Below are positions 41,399-51,271 of a DNA stretch of 64,000 nt, piece after piece; positions within the stretch are counted from its first letter, which is position 1; every line of letters begins with the position of its first letter. Source of the DNA: Pycnococcus provasolii (lineage: Eukaryota; Chlorophyta; Pseudoscourfieldiophyceae; Pseudoscourfieldiales); the NCBI GenBank assembly GCA_049487715.1, contig CP150562.1, positions 248,001-312,000 on the forward strand, read 5' to 3'. The notes under the pieces are model-generated. The model was not told the origin of the DNA. It saw only the letters and a program-made list of their open reading frames with translations, and did no database searches. The position numbers were made by a program, and so were the translations under genes.

Positions 41399-42334
41399 AT
41401 GGCGTCCGCGTTCGAGCCGTCGCCAGCCCTGCGGCAAGTGACGCGCGTCGACCGGCGGTTTGGACGCCTCGAGCTGCTCGGCTGGCTGAACGACACGCTG
41501 CAAACGGACTACAGCAAGGTGGAGGACTGCGGAGACGGCGTCGCGTACCTGCAGCTCGCAGACGCCATTCTGCCTGGAAAAGTGCCCCTCGAACGCATGC
41601 ACTTCACGTGCCGAAGCCGAGACGACAGAGAACGCAACTTGAACATACTCAGGCACGTGCTGAAGCGCGCGCAGGTGAGCCGTGACGTCGACGTCCCAAG
41701 CCTGTCGAGCTGTAGCTTTCGGCAAAACAACGACATGCTGCAGTGGTTCTTCACCTTTGTGCAGCTCAACTTCCCGACCATCGCGACGAGCTACCCTGCG
41801 GTGGAGAGACGCGAGAGCGCGCTGGCTCTGCAGCGTGAGCGCGTGCTACGCAAGTCGGCGCACAGAAGTAGAAGTCCGTTCGTCAAGCGCTCGCCAATGT
41901 TCTTCGACGCAGCGGTGGCGGCAAGGCCCGCGTCCGCGTCGCTGCCGCCGGAGCCTGCCCCTCAGCTCTTCGCGCGGTACGGAGGCGCGGAGACCGTGTG
42001 CCGAGAGCTGGAGGCGGACCTCGCTGCGCGTCGTCGCAATCTCGCGGTTCTCGAGCGTCGCCTCCACGAAGCGCAGCACGCGCGCGACGTGAGCCTCGGC
42101 GCGCTGCAGTCGCTCCTGAGCAACTGCGCGGAGCTCGAGATGGAGCTCGAGGATGCGATAAGCGTTGGCGACGGCGAGGCCACTGCCGCAGCTCTCGTGC
42201 TTGACGCCGCACGGTCTATGGCCACGGCACCCATCGACGTGGGCAGACAACAACACGATGGCCCTGGCGTGGACGCGGCGAGCAGCAGCGGCCACGGCAG
42301 CCAAGGCGTCAACCAAGGAGAACGACCACAGTAA
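41399..42334 (+). CDS. EB1: EB1-family microtubule plus-end protein
   Basis: A 311-residue protein. Residues ~20-130 form the EB1 calponin-homology domain: GRLELLGWLNDTLQTDYSKVEDCGDGVAYLQLADAILPGKVPLERMHF and NDMLQWFFTFVQLNFP. A basic Ser/Arg linker (~140-170) follows, which probably binds microtubules. A coiled coil at ~200-260 (ELEADLAARRRNLAVLERRLHEAQHARD) takes the place of the EB1 dimerisation domain. I see no C-terminal EEY/F motif. EB1 tracks growing microtubule tips and localises to flagellar tips and basal bodies in algae. Confidence 0.88.
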   Translation: MASAFEPSPALRQVTRVDRRFGRLELLGWLNDTLQTDYSKVEDCGDGVAYLQLADAILPGKVPLERMHFTCRSRDDRERNLNILRHVLKRAQVSRDVDVPSLSSCSFRQNNDMLQWFFTFVQLNFPTIATSYPAVERRESALALQRERVLRKSAHRSRSPFVKRSPMFFDAAVAARPASASLPPEPAPQLFARYGGAETVCRELEADLAARRRNLAVLERRLHEAQHARDVSLGALQSLLSNCAELEMELEDAISVGDGEATAAALVLDAARSMATAPIDVGRQQHDGPGVDAASSSGHGSQGVNQGERPQ

Positions 42335-42352
42335 CATAAGTACCAAACAGAG

Positions 42353-42413
42353 AACCCTAACCCTAACCCTAACCCTAACCCTAATGCTGTCCTGTCCTAA
42401 CCCTAACCCTAAT
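42353..42413. repeat. Interstitial telomere-like CCCTAA tract
   Basis: Five CCCTAA units, a short spacer with CCTGTCC, then two or three more units. It lies just after the EB1 stop and 269-329 bases upstream of the next start. Confidence 0.9.
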
Positions 42414-42681
42414 GTTAGTTTTTTTAATTTTTTCTCTTTGTTCCTCCTCCCCCTTGGGTCTTGTGCTTTTTTTTCCCACCCTTTGGATCTGTATCTGTCA
42501 ATTTATTGGTAAGTACTATTGGGTCCGTCACGTCACGTTTATTAACTACGTTCCGTGAAAGCTTCTCCATTTCACACTCACTGCTCACACTCGTGGTCTC
42601 ATTGACTCTACCTCTGTATCTACTCGGATTCTTTTGTGTCGTATTGTGTGTCTGCTGTTCTCAGTCATCTGTGTCCTTTTC

Positions 42682-43617
42682 ATGTCTGCCTCCTCCTCCT
42701 CCTTGCCTGTGTCCGCGGAGGACACTCCAGGGTCTCCAGGGTCAGGAGGGCTCGGATCGATGGACTTGGACTTGGATTCGTCATCATTGGACTCGTCGGA
42801 TTCGGCTTCCTCGTCGTCTGCGTTCTCGTCAGATGGTGTTGCGTCGTTGTCGCGTGCGTTTTTCGATCAATTTGCTCGTGTGCTTGAACGACTTGGACTT
42901 GATGACGTGACAGCCGCGCAAAGAGAGATGGTCGTGTACGCGACGATCGCCGTCGTGTGCGCGGTATTTGCAAGCTACTACGCGCTCGTCGTCATGAAGA
43001 AGTCTTCGCGGTCAGAAACAACACGAAAGACCGCGACGAAAGACAAACCTGCAAGCGGGAGACAGGCGATCGAAGCCGAGCTGGAGAAGGCGACGAAGAA
43101 ACCGCCGCGCCAACGCAAGACGACAAGCCCGTCGCCGCCGACGTCGCCGCGACGAAACAAGTCAACGACCACCAAAGACGACACCGGGAAAGCTGCCGGC
43201 GGGGGAGTCATGCGAAGGCAGAGGATCAAGCAGGTGGCGCCGGTACCTCCACCGCCAGCGTCGACACCTCCATCGCCGAAAAAGAGCCCGAAGAAGAATC
43301 AGCCTGCTGCTTCGCCGCAGAAGAAGACGTCGGCGCGTGCTAGCACTTCGCAAAAGGAGACTAAGCCGGCGCCTGAGCCGAAGAAGCGAGTTCGAATCAG
43401 CTCGCCACCGGTGAGGTCGCCGTCTCCACCACCCAGGACACCAGTAAGGCGATCGTCAGCTATTTCGGGAAGCACCAAGGTGAAGTTGGAAGCATCGCCG
43501 ACGATGAGCTTGCGAAGGCTGTCGCACAAAAAGGGATTCTACAACGAAACCACACTCGTGTCCAGCGCGTGGAATGGAGATGGGACGCGGCACGATCCTG
43601 TTCGCCTCGAGTTTTGA
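42682..43617 (+). CDS. Single-pass membrane protein with a basic Pro/Ser/Lys-rich tail
   Basis: I used the ATG at 42682 (MSASSSSLPVSAED), giving 311 residues. The frame is open upstream to 42558 through a hydrophobic stretch (VCLLFSVICVLF) that would make a good signal peptide but has no ATG. A first exon before a possible acceptor at 42662-42663 is therefore plausible; a strong donor (GTAAGT) occurs at 42509. The Asp/Ser-rich N-terminal part is followed by a transmembrane helix (MVVYATIAVVCAVFASYYALVV), then a long basic disordered tail with SPSPP/SPKKSPKK motifs. The orientation is probably N-out. I recognise no family. Confidence 0.6.
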   Translation: MSASSSSLPVSAEDTPGSPGSGGLGSMDLDLDSSSLDSSDSASSSSAFSSDGVASLSRAFFDQFARVLERLGLDDVTAAQREMVVYATIAVVCAVFASYYALVVMKKSSRSETTRKTATKDKPASGRQAIEAELEKATKKPPRQRKTTSPSPPTSPRRNKSTTTKDDTGKAAGGGVMRRQRIKQVAPVPPPPASTPPSPKKSPKKNQPAASPQKKTSARASTSQKETKPAPEPKKRVRISSPPVRSPSPPPRTPVRRSSAISGSTKVKLEASPTMSLRRLSHKKGFYNETTLVSSAWNGDGTRHDPVRLEF

Positions 43618-43839
43618 ACAAGGCTTTTTTTTTTGCTCTACTTACCGATACTAAAACCAGACTACCTTACTAACTACTGTCTATTACGAATGACAGTGGC
43701 GTTTCTTACAATCACAAAGAAAACAAAAACATGGAAAACGACGCAGTACAAACGTAATCAAAGAAACCTTTTTTTGTAGTTGTAGTTGTAAGGTGGTGGG
43801 TGGGCGTTGAGAGTGAAACAGCAAAAACAAAACTCGAGA

Positions 43840-45081
43840 TTACGCATAGTCTGCGAGCACTTCATCTAGCACAGCTGGATCGAAGTCCGACGTGATGACG
43901 AAGTTGCCGAGCTCGCCCTTGAGTAGAACGAGCACAATCTTTCCCGCATCCGCCTTCTTATCCACGGACATCAGTGCCTTGTACTGTTCGACGGTGATTC
44001 GACCTTTCGGCGGAACGGTCGGCGTTCCAAAGGCTTCAAGCAGCGCCTTGGTTCGTTCCAAGATGGACGGCTCGATCCAGCCGAGGCGTACGCTCATGTC
44101 AGCAGCCATCACCATGCCCGCGCTCACAGCCTCGCCGTGCAGCCACTCTCCGTACCCAAGTCCATTCTCAATCGCGTGTCCGAACGTGTGCCCGAGGTTG
44201 AGCGACGCGCGAACGCCACCCTCCTTTTCATCCTGGCTTACCACCTCCGCCTTGTTGATGCAGCTTCTTTCGACAAGGTACGCCATCGCCTCGGGCTCGC
44301 GGTCGAGCAGTGCCTGCACGTTCTCCTCGAGCCAGTCGAAGAACGGTGCGTCGCGAATGAGTCCGTATTTGACAGCCTCGGCGTACCCGCTGACGAGCTC
44401 GCGCTGCGGGAGCGTGGTGAGTGTCGTCGTGTCCGCGACGACGCACTGCGGCTGGTAGAATGCCCCAATCATGTTTTTCCCTAGCGCGTGGTTGACAGCC
44501 GTCTTCCCTCCCACGGAGCTGTCAACGAGCGCCATGGTTGTGGTGGGCACCTGCACGAACTCGACGCCTCGCTGGTAGCACGACGCCGCGAAGCCGGTGA
44601 CGTCACCGATGACGCCCCCACCTAGCGCGACCATGGTCGTTTTCCGGTCGAGCCTCTTTTTGAGCGCTTCGTCGAAGATGAGGTTCATGGTTTCGAGCGT
44701 TTTGAACTCCTCTCCGTCGGGTAGGATTGCCGTTGCGACATCTTTCCCCGCCTCTTCGAGCGCAGCGACGCACTGGTCGAGCCAGAGCGGCGCGATGGTT
44801 TCGTTCGTGACGACGATAGCGGACTTGCCCTTGACGTGTTTCGTCCACGTTTGCGACAAAAGCAGGTTGGTTCCGACGTAGATGGGGTACGTTCGATCGC
44901 CGAGCGGAACGTCAACGGTCGCGTGTATTTCAGCCTCATGTCCAGTAGCCAGTGCTTTCGAAGGACGAAAAAAGGAGGAACGACGCCGAGCATGATGAGT
45001 TCTTGAAGAATACCTGACACTCGAGTGGGAGTGGGACCCTGGAGTCGTCATCATCATCGTACGCGGCGCCATCACGGGCAT
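43840..45081 (-). CDS. aroB: 3-dehydroquinate synthase, organelle-targeted
   Basis: I chose the ATG at 45081; the longer frame opens with GTG. The 413-residue product has a Ser/Arg/His-rich N-terminal extension of about 55 residues, as expected for a plastid precursor. The AroB core follows: IYVGTNLLL, NAD-binding and metal-site segments such as ATAILPDGEEFKT, MVALGGGVIGDVTGFAASCYQRGVEFVQVPTT, VDSSVGGKTAVNHALGKNMIGAFYQP, and LNLGHTFGHAIENGLGYGEWLHGEAVSAGMV. It converts DAHP to 3-dehydroquinate in the shikimate pathway. It is a stand-alone enzyme, not part of a fungal-type AROM fusion. A telomere-like tract lies 166-199 bases upstream. Confidence 0.96.
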   Translation of the reverse strand: MPVMAPRTMMMTTPGSHSHSSVRYSSRTHHARRRSSFFRPSKALATGHEAEIHATVDVPLGDRTYPIYVGTNLLLSQTWTKHVKGKSAIVVTNETIAPLWLDQCVAALEEAGKDVATAILPDGEEFKTLETMNLIFDEALKKRLDRKTTMVALGGGVIGDVTGFAASCYQRGVEFVQVPTTTMALVDSSVGGKTAVNHALGKNMIGAFYQPQCVVADTTTLTTLPQRELVSGYAEAVKYGLIRDAPFFDWLEENVQALLDREPEAMAYLVERSCINKAEVVSQDEKEGGVRASLNLGHTFGHAIENGLGYGEWLHGEAVSAGMVMAADMSVRLGWIEPSILERTKALLEAFGTPTVPPKGRITVEQYKALMSVDKKADAGKIVLVLLKGELGNFVITSDFDPAVLDEVLADYA

Positions 45082-45246
45082 GGTTTTTAGGATGGGCGAG
45101 CGAGAACGGGGGGAAGGAAGGGACGATGAAGAGTCCGACACGAGACGCCTTATTAGGCCTTATCTGGGAGACTCCCGGATTTTTCCCCTACGATAATAAG
45201 GTTAAGAGCCCGAACCCGAACTGAAAACCCGAACCCGAACTGTTTA

Positions 45247-45280
45247 AAACCCTAACTGTCTAACCCTAATCCTAACCCCG
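45247..45280. repeat. Interstitial telomere-like CCCTAA tract
   Basis: Three or four CCCTAA-type words lie in the spacer between the divergent 3-dehydroquinate synthase and glutaredoxin genes (166-199 and 219-252 bases from the starts). Confidence 0.85.
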
Positions 45281-45498
45281 AATTTATTTGCATCGTCACC
45301 ATGACACCAGCACACCACCTTACCTAGAGACCAGAGTGATTCACGTGATCCTCTCGGGGCCGATCACGTGAAATCTCACCTCAGAATCCCTTGAACTAAT
45401 CCGTTGAACCTAAAGGTTGAACTTTCCCTCTTTTCGTGGTATCGTTTTCTCCCAGAAAATACTCAAAATAGTACTGTTTTCGTGCACAACTGTGTATC

Positions 45499-46227
45499 AT
45501 GTCCTTCTTACATGGGTCTCTAGGGCAGTGCCACAGTAGTACAGCGGCTGTTGTGTCAGCTTCACGACTCCACCATACGAGTACTCTGAAGACGCGCGGT
45601 TTTGGTTCGTCGGTTTTAGCCGGGCAGTCAGGGGCTTTCAGGAGGACGTGGTGTGCGGCTTCTTTCAGGGGTGTTGGCTCCCAGGGGAGTAGGAGATCAG
45701 GGTGTCTTGGTGGTGGTGGTGGTGGTGGTCCGCACGCGCTCTGGACCGTCTCAGCAGCCGCAACAACTTCGTCAGTCGCAGGCGCTGTGCGTGGACTTCT
45801 CGCGCCGTTCACACGTCGTGGTGCAGATACGACAGGGACGACGACGACGTCGACGATGCAGGCAACCTTCACAGCGAAAGCCGCCGCTGGATCAGGCGCC
45901 GGAGCGTCATCCGGCGACGAAATCCAACAACTCGTCGCCGCGAAAAACGCAGAAAACGCCGTCATCATCTACTCGAAAACCTACTGCCCATTCTGCACGC
46001 AGGTCAAAAGCCTGTTCGCATCGCTCAACGTCACGCCCGCCGTGATCGAGATCGACCAAGTGCACGAAGAGCGCGAAATTCAAGCGGCTCTCCAGGACAT
46101 GACGGGACAGCGAACCGTACCTAACATCTTCATCGGAGGAAAGCACGTCGGAGGCTGCGACGATACCATGCGACTCAACGCGAACGGGGAACTCGCTAAG
46201 TTGCTTGAGGAGGCTGGTGCGAAGTAA
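45499..46227 (+). CDS. Class I (CPFC) glutaredoxin with long N-terminal extension
   Basis: A 242-residue frame. The last ~105 residues are a complete glutaredoxin: VIIYSKTYCPFCTQVKSLF (dithiol CPFC active site), IEIDQ, DMTGQRTVPNIFIGGKHVGGCDDT (cis-Pro TVP and the GG-x-DD glutathione site). The first ~135 residues are Ser/Gly/Ala-rich with a Gly/Trp-coding microsatellite near 45705 and are probably a targeting sequence. Alternatively, an internal ATG at 45856 (MQATFTAKAAAG) is the start. It reduces disulfides using glutathione. Confidence 0.93.
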   Translation: MSFLHGSLGQCHSSTAAVVSASRLHHTSTLKTRGFGSSVLAGQSGAFRRTWCAASFRGVGSQGSRRSGCLGGGGGGGPHALWTVSAAATTSSVAGAVRGLLAPFTRRGADTTGTTTTSTMQATFTAKAAAGSGAGASSGDEIQQLVAAKNAENAVIIYSKTYCPFCTQVKSLFASLNVTPAVIEIDQVHEEREIQAALQDMTGQRTVPNIFIGGKHVGGCDDTMRLNANGELAKLLEEAGAK

Positions 46228-46250
46228 AAACAATGTTGTTACTCTCCACG

Positions 46251-47046
46251 CTAGTCTTCAAAGCGCGTGTGCTTTCCTGCAGGCACCGGCAAGCCTCGAA
46301 GCATCTGGCCGCTTTCGCTGCACGCGGACGAAAGGTTCAGAGAAGCGAGTGCGCCACATAGCAGCCTCGACTCGTCGACGTCGTAGTCTGTTTCGTAGTC
46401 CTCCTCGGCATCGTGCCACTCCCAGTTCTCCTTCTGCTCCTGCACCTCCTGCGCGTCTTCGTCGTCGTCGTCGTCGTCCAACTGCGGTTGGCGGTCACGG
46501 TAAACACCCATTGTCACGCGCGTCGGCGGCGTCAGCGGCGACTCCTGTATTTTTTTTTGTGTGGTTGTGCAGGTGTTAGGAGAGACTTTTACAGCTTGCG
46601 CGGGTTCATGAGTGATACAATTAGGTGTGTGCACGTACGTCCTCCATAGCTTCTTTGAGCAGGTCCTTGATACTTTTGTCGAGTCCCACGAGGTCTTTTG
46701 CAGGTCCAGCGTACGCCTTTGACTTCTCAATATTATGAGCTGTGCTTCCCTTATTATTCTGATTCGATAAAGAGGCGAGCGGCGTGCGCGCCTTATTATT
46801 ATTCTTCTTCTTACTAGCCTGTGTAATCACTGATGTCGTCGATGACAACGAAGGAGACATTGCCATGTTCGTGTTCACCGCCTTCCCCATGCTCTCCATG
46901 GACTCCAAAGAGGCGGTATGCGTTCGTCGCTTCATTGCTTTCCCCGCCTTCAAGGGAAGGTCAGGAGACATCACCTGGCAAGAATCCGACAAAAACTCTT
47001 CTTCCAAATGACGACGCGATGACCGAGTCGAACGCAAGGAAGGCAT
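46251..47046 (-). CDS. Small disordered protein with D-box and KEN box (candidate APC/C substrate)
   Basis: Two exons: 47046-46639 and 46544-46251, with a 94-base intron (GTACGT...TACAG) that keeps the frame; 233 residues. No globular domain is visible. Residues 87-95 read RTPLASLSN, an exact RxxLxxxxN destruction box. Residues 174-176 are KEN, in EQKENWEW after a poly-Asp run. There are SP/TP sites (MSPS, ESPLTPPTR) and a Lys-rich segment just before the D-box. Proteins with this build (securin, sororin, patronus types) are degraded by the anaphase-promoting complex. I cannot assign one of them. It is divergent with the WW gene, and a telomere-like region lies between them. Confidence 0.6.
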
Positions 47047-47345
47047 AAGCTTAACTATAACAATATACAAAGCACAACAAGGCAAGGCAATAAGGTAAGG
47101 GAGAGAGAATGAAAGTGAAACCAATAAAGACACAGTGAACGCACTGCTTATGTGGTGATTGGTTGATGATGCTGAAGGCTGATGCGAAAGCTGTCCGTTT
47201 CGTTAAGGTAACCTCCTCCTCTTCGAAGACCTGAGACCTGAGGGGAGGGGAGGGGGCGAGAATTTGAGCCTGAGGGGCTGGGGGTTGTTAACTTTGAACT
47301 TCGCCGCACAGATGACAGAGAAGAAAACTGAAAACAATACAAGGG

Positions 47346-47520
47346 CATTAGGGTTAGGGCATTAGGGGCATTAGGGCATTAGGGCATTAGGGCATTAGGG
47401 TTAGGAGCGTTAGGGCATTAGGGTTAGGAGCATTAGGGCATTAGGGCATTAGGGTTAGAAGGGCAGTAGGGTTAGGGTTAGGAGCGTTAGGGTTTTGTTT
47501 TTTAAGGTTAGGGTTAGCTA
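47346..47520. repeat. Variant telomere-like array (GCATTAGGG / TTAGGG)
   Basis: Nine or more GCATTAGGG-type units are mixed with TTAGGG and GAGCGTTAGGG units. It looks like a degenerate or diverged telomere-repeat array that acquired an interspersed GCA. It is central to the D-box/WW divergent promoter. Confidence 0.85.
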
Positions 47521-47719
47521 CCCTTATTAGGGCTGTATTTACAGGCTCTCCTCAACCTCAACGGGTGAAGTTGGTGCCAGGTGATTGGTGGTGGGGAAGT
47601 TCGTCATCATTGTCGTCTGTGCTGGAGTCCTCCTGTCGCTCGGGGCCGGCCGGCCACTTCAGCTTGATATCAGGAGGCCAGGCCAGGAGGTTATTAATAG
47701 CGACGTACTTCAGCTTAGT

Positions 47720-49276
47720 ATGGCGGACCGGTGGGAACCGCGCACAACCGCGGACGGTAAGCTGTACCACGTCAACAAGGCGATGCAAAAGGCGCTCTGG
47801 CACGAAGACTTTCTGAAACTTCCTCCAGGAGGAGGCTCGACGACGGAAGCCGAAATGATGGCGATGGCCGGCGCTCAACATCAACATCAACATCAACATC
47901 AACAACCGCCACCGCCGTACGCTTCGCAGAGACAGCCTAACACAGCAGGCCAGCAGCAGCAGCAGCAGCAACGAACAACCCGCCGCCGCCAGCGGGTTGG
48001 GAACGAGCGCGTGACCCCAACACGGGTGCCTCGTACTTATTTTCCAGAACCACCGGAGAACGCAGGTGGGAGTCGAACACGCTCGCCGCAGCGCCGCAGA
48101 ATCCACCAACGCCAGGAGGAAGCCGCCAGGCGGTAGTGAGGCCTGACGGCACCGTCGTCTACGCCGTGGATGCCGCGTGGGTCGCTGTGCGCAGACCAGG
48201 TATGGCGAGAGAGTACTACGTGCACCGAGCAACGCGAGAGACGAGGTGGGAGCACCCGCTCACGAGCTCGTCGCCGTCGGCGCAAGGCGTGTACGCAAGC
48301 ATTGCCGCCGCGGCGAGCCCCGTCGCAGGCAGTCGTGCAGCTTACACGTCGCCGCCGCCGCCGCCGCATCAGCAGCAGCAACAACAACATCAACAACAAC
48401 ATTACCACCACCACCACCAGCAGCCACCGCCGCCACAGCCCAACTATGCCCAAAATATAGCTGCTGTGCCAGGTATGTTCGGCTCGCCAGTCGAATCGGT
48501 CAACACGTCCACCCCTCCTCCGCATCTCCATCATCATCAACAGTTTTCACCAGCATCTCCCTCCGCGACGACGGCAGGTTGGGACTCGCCGCCGACTCAG
48601 ATGCAGCAGACGTTTGCGCTACCACCACCACCGATGGCGGCAAATCATCAGCAGGCGCATTCACCAACGCAACTGCAGCAGCCACCTCCTCCGGCAACAA
48701 CTTCGTACACTTCGTACCGGTGTCGTGCAGCATGACTCGCCGCAATCTCGAGCGTACGCCCCACAGCACGACCATCCACCACCACCCGCATTTGCACCTG
48801 CCATTCCACCACAGCAACCACAGCAACAATCACCGCCACAGCAAACGCCGATATCGCTGTCGCAGCCGGAACCACCACAAGCACAACGATGGTTGCAGGC
48901 AGTAGATCCGACAAGTGGAGAGGACTACTACATATGCCTCGCCACGGGTGAAACGACGTGGGAGTGGCCTGAAGGAGAAGACGTCTTTGCGCTTCCTTTG
49001 CCGAAGCAGCCGAATCCAAATGCGCTCGCTCTCGCAACAGCGAGCCCGCCATCGCAGAAGTTACATTCGAGCATACAAGCCGTGCAAGCGATTAAGGCGA
49101 TGCGCGCGTACGCGGCAGCGTTGGCAAGCCCGGAAGGTGCCGCAGCAGCGAATTTGATGGCGGCTGCAGCGACACCGGCGTCAGCTCTTGCCGCACCTCA
49201 GACGCCAAGACCCCGCAAGGGAACTGTGATGGCTGCAGTGCAAGCGTTAAACGCTGCACGAGCTAGGAGAAGGTGA
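47720..49276 (+). pseudogene. Multi-WW-domain, poly-Gln/Pro-rich protein with frame changes
   Basis: The coding signal runs from the ATG at 47720 (MADRWEPRTTADGKLYHVNK, a WW-like unit) to the stop at 49276 but passes through three frames. Further WW-type units are at about 47990-48090 (AGWERARDPNTGASYLFSR...RRWE), 48165-48255 (AAWVAVRRPGMAREYYVHRATRETRWE) and 48885-48975 (RWLQAVDPTSGEDYYICLATGETTWEWP). The linkers are Gln/Pro/His-rich. The first frame change is in the poly-CAG stretch at ~47915-47975; a 29-base intron-like GT...AG stretch (47918-47946) would restore the frame. The second, near 48710-48730, has no intron I can fit. WW domains bind Pro-rich ligands, so the protein may be a nuclear or splicing scaffold. 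It may be a real gene with assembly indels rather than a pseudogene. Confidence 0.6.
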
Positions 49277-49419
49277 CTGCTGCCGTGATGAATTTCTTCG
49301 AGCACGCCATCTCCGAGCACTTGCGTGCGGGCCAGGGCGGCGGCTAAAGGTGCGCTGCGTTGGTCAACAATGAGTTAGTAGTTACTTGTTATGTACATAT
49401 TCTTATATATCAAAGTATA

Positions 49420-50241
49420 TCAAAGTTCCTTATTCATCTCAAGCTCTCTCCTTTTCTCGCCCATTTTTAGTCTGATGGCCCACCAGAAACCACCCGCGGT
49501 ACCACCAAAGCTGCACAGCAACCAAAGCACCATGCACCATGTTGGCACCTGCGTCTTTGTGCGAGCGTGTTTGTTCACGAGGCCTAGCACGAAGAAGTAC
49601 ACGGCCGGCGGCCCCACGAAGCAGCGGTTCAGCACGAACAGAAACGAGTAGACGGGAGTGATAACGAAGTAAACACTCTGCCCATACTTTCTCAGGCTCA
49701 TCGCGGCCAGCGAGTCTCGTCGCACGAGCGCGCGTGCGGCAACCCATATGTTCTGCAGCGGACTTGTGATTTCGCCAATGGCCATGAGCATCAACACTCC
49801 CGCGGCACCTGAGCCGTACATCCAGCTCGTGACTTCGTAGGCGGTTGTTGCGAAGTGGTGAGCAAGCAAGATGCGCGTCTCCCACTTGCTCTTGCGTCCG
49901 TACACGGCCAGGTGAACGCTATCGACGAGAAAGTATGCGCACGAGAACTGCATGAGCCAGTCTTCCTTTCTCGTATTTGGTGCGTACGCCAAGTCCTTTT
50001 CTATCCACGCCGTCAAGTGGAGGTCTCTGTTGACTACGCTTTGCCACCTGTCGTAGAGCAATAGTGATGCGACAATCGTGCACACGACTCCGTGCACGAA
50101 GCTGCACGCCACGCCCGCGAGCTCGGCGGCGAGCCACGTCGCGCCAGCCTTTTGCGTGGTTACAGCGGCGTATATGGCGACGTACAGGGCTATGTAGGCG
50201 AGCATGAGGGACACTCCGAGTGGCACACTAGTACTGCTCAT
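49420..50241 (-). CDS. TLC-domain (TRAM/LAG1/CLN8) membrane protein
   Basis: I chose the ATG at 50241 (MSSTSVPLGVS), giving 273 residues; the longer frame opens with GTG. Six to seven hydrophobic helices are present, with TLC landmarks: LLAHHFATTAYEV (the conserved His pair), MAIGEITSPLQNIW, and a helix-flanked DWLMQFSCAYFLVDSVHL. It ends in a basic tail. It is closer to the TLCD1-5/TMEM56 group than to ceramide synthases, since there is no homeobox-like or Lag1p extension. It is likely an ER or plasma-membrane lipid-related protein. A telomere-like tract lies 222-243 bases upstream. Confidence 0.85.
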   Translation of the reverse strand: MSSTSVPLGVSLMLAYIALYVAIYAAVTTQKAGATWLAAELAGVACSFVHGVVCTIVASLLLYDRWQSVVNRDLHLTAWIEKDLAYAPNTRKEDWLMQFSCAYFLVDSVHLAVYGRKSKWETRILLAHHFATTAYEVTSWMYGSGAAGVLMLMAIGEITSPLQNIWVAARALVRRDSLAAMSLRKYGQSVYFVITPVYSFLFVLNRCFVGPPAVYFFVLGLVNKHARTKTQVPTWCMVLWLLCSFGGTAGGFWWAIRLKMGEKRRELEMNKEL

Positions 50242-50396
50242 AGCGCCGGCCAACAAGTCACACCAACCACACACTTAACCAGTGACAACCACACACTTAA
50301 CCATACACCAACCACACCAACCAGTGACAGAGCCTGTACAGGATAACGCAGATTAAGCAGAGCAGAGTCGATCTGGCTACAGGTGTGATAAGCCGC

Positions 50397-50437
50397 ACAG
50401 CACAGCACAGCACAGCACAGCACAGCACAGCACAGCT
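50397..50437. repeat. (CACAG)n microsatellite
   Basis: About eight perfect CACAG units, in the TLC-gene upstream region. Confidence 0.95.
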
Positions 50438-50462
50438 GCAAGAGGTGTGCAAGAGGTCGTCG

Positions 50463-50484
50463 GGTTAGGGTTAGGGTTAGGGTT
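50463..50484. repeat. Interstitial telomere-like TTAGGG tract
   Basis: Three TTAGGG units lie between the TLC-gene promoter and the 3' end of the superoxide dismutase gene. Confidence 0.9.
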
Positions 50485-50536
50485 CGGATTCCGGGTTTTA
50501 CTTTCGGGGTTTTACTCCTTGTGTACGGGTACTATT

Positions 50537-51271
50537 TTAAGCTTTCGCGTGCTCGAGTTTCGTCGCGACGTCTTTCCAGTTGACGACGTCCCACACAGCC
50601 TTCAAGTAGTCAGGACGAACGTTCTTGTACTGCAGGTAGTACGCGTGCTCCCAAACGTCGACGCCGAGAAGAGGAACGAGGCCCGTCGTGACACACGGGT
50701 CCTGGTTCGCCGTCGTCGTGATGGCGAGGCGGCCGGTCGCCTTGTCGTACCCGAGCCATCCCCACCCGCTGCCCTGCACACCTGCGGCAGTGGCTGCGAA
50801 CTTGGTCTGGAACGCGTCGAGGCTTCCAAACTCGTCGTTGATGGCTGAGAGGAGCGCACCCTCGGGCGGCGTGAAGTCCTTGACCGGGCAAAGGTTCTGC
50901 CAGAAGATGGAGTGGTTGACGTGCCCTCCTCCGTTGAACTTGACTGCGCCCTGGAGTGCGATAGCCGCGGCGGTATCTCCCTTCGCCTGTGCGTCGAGTA
51001 CTTTCTCCATCGTCGCGTTGAAGTTGGTGACGTACGTTTGGTGGTGCTTGCTGTGGTGCAGTTTCATGATGTCCGCGGATATGGCAGGTTCGAGCGCGCT
51101 GTAGTCGTACGGCAGGTCAGGCAAGGATGCAGGGACCAGCACACCACCTGCACCTGAGCTGCTGAATGCCTGGCTGGAAGAAAAAGCAGAGGTCTCGTGA
51201 AAGAAACCCATGGACGTGCGTGGTATCCTGGAAGCACAACGAACAAACGACAACATCGACGCTGACAGCAT
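50537..51271 (-). CDS. SOD2: Fe/Mn superoxide dismutase, probably mitochondrial Mn type
   Basis: A 244-residue protein starting with a short basic presequence ([19 protein letters not shown]). Metal ligands are visible: His in [14 protein letters not shown], His in [13 protein letters not shown], and Asp/His in [19 protein letters not shown](V)NHS and [14 protein letters not shown] are as in eukaryotic mitochondrial MnSOD. It dismutates superoxide to peroxide in the matrix. Telomere-like tracts lie 137-217 bases upstream. Confidence 0.96.
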   Translation of the reverse strand: MLSASMLSFVRCASRIPRTSMGFFHETSAFSSSQAFSSSGAGGVLVPASLPDLPYDYSALEPAISADIMKLHHSKHHQTYVTNFNATMEKVLDAQAKGDTAAAIALQGAVKFNGGGHVNHSIFWQNLCPVKDFTPPEGALLSAINDEFGSLDAFQTKFAATAAGVQGSGWGWLGYDKATGRLAITTTANQDPCVTTGLVPLLGVDVWEHAYYLQYKNVRPDYLKAVWDVVNWKDVATKLEHAKA

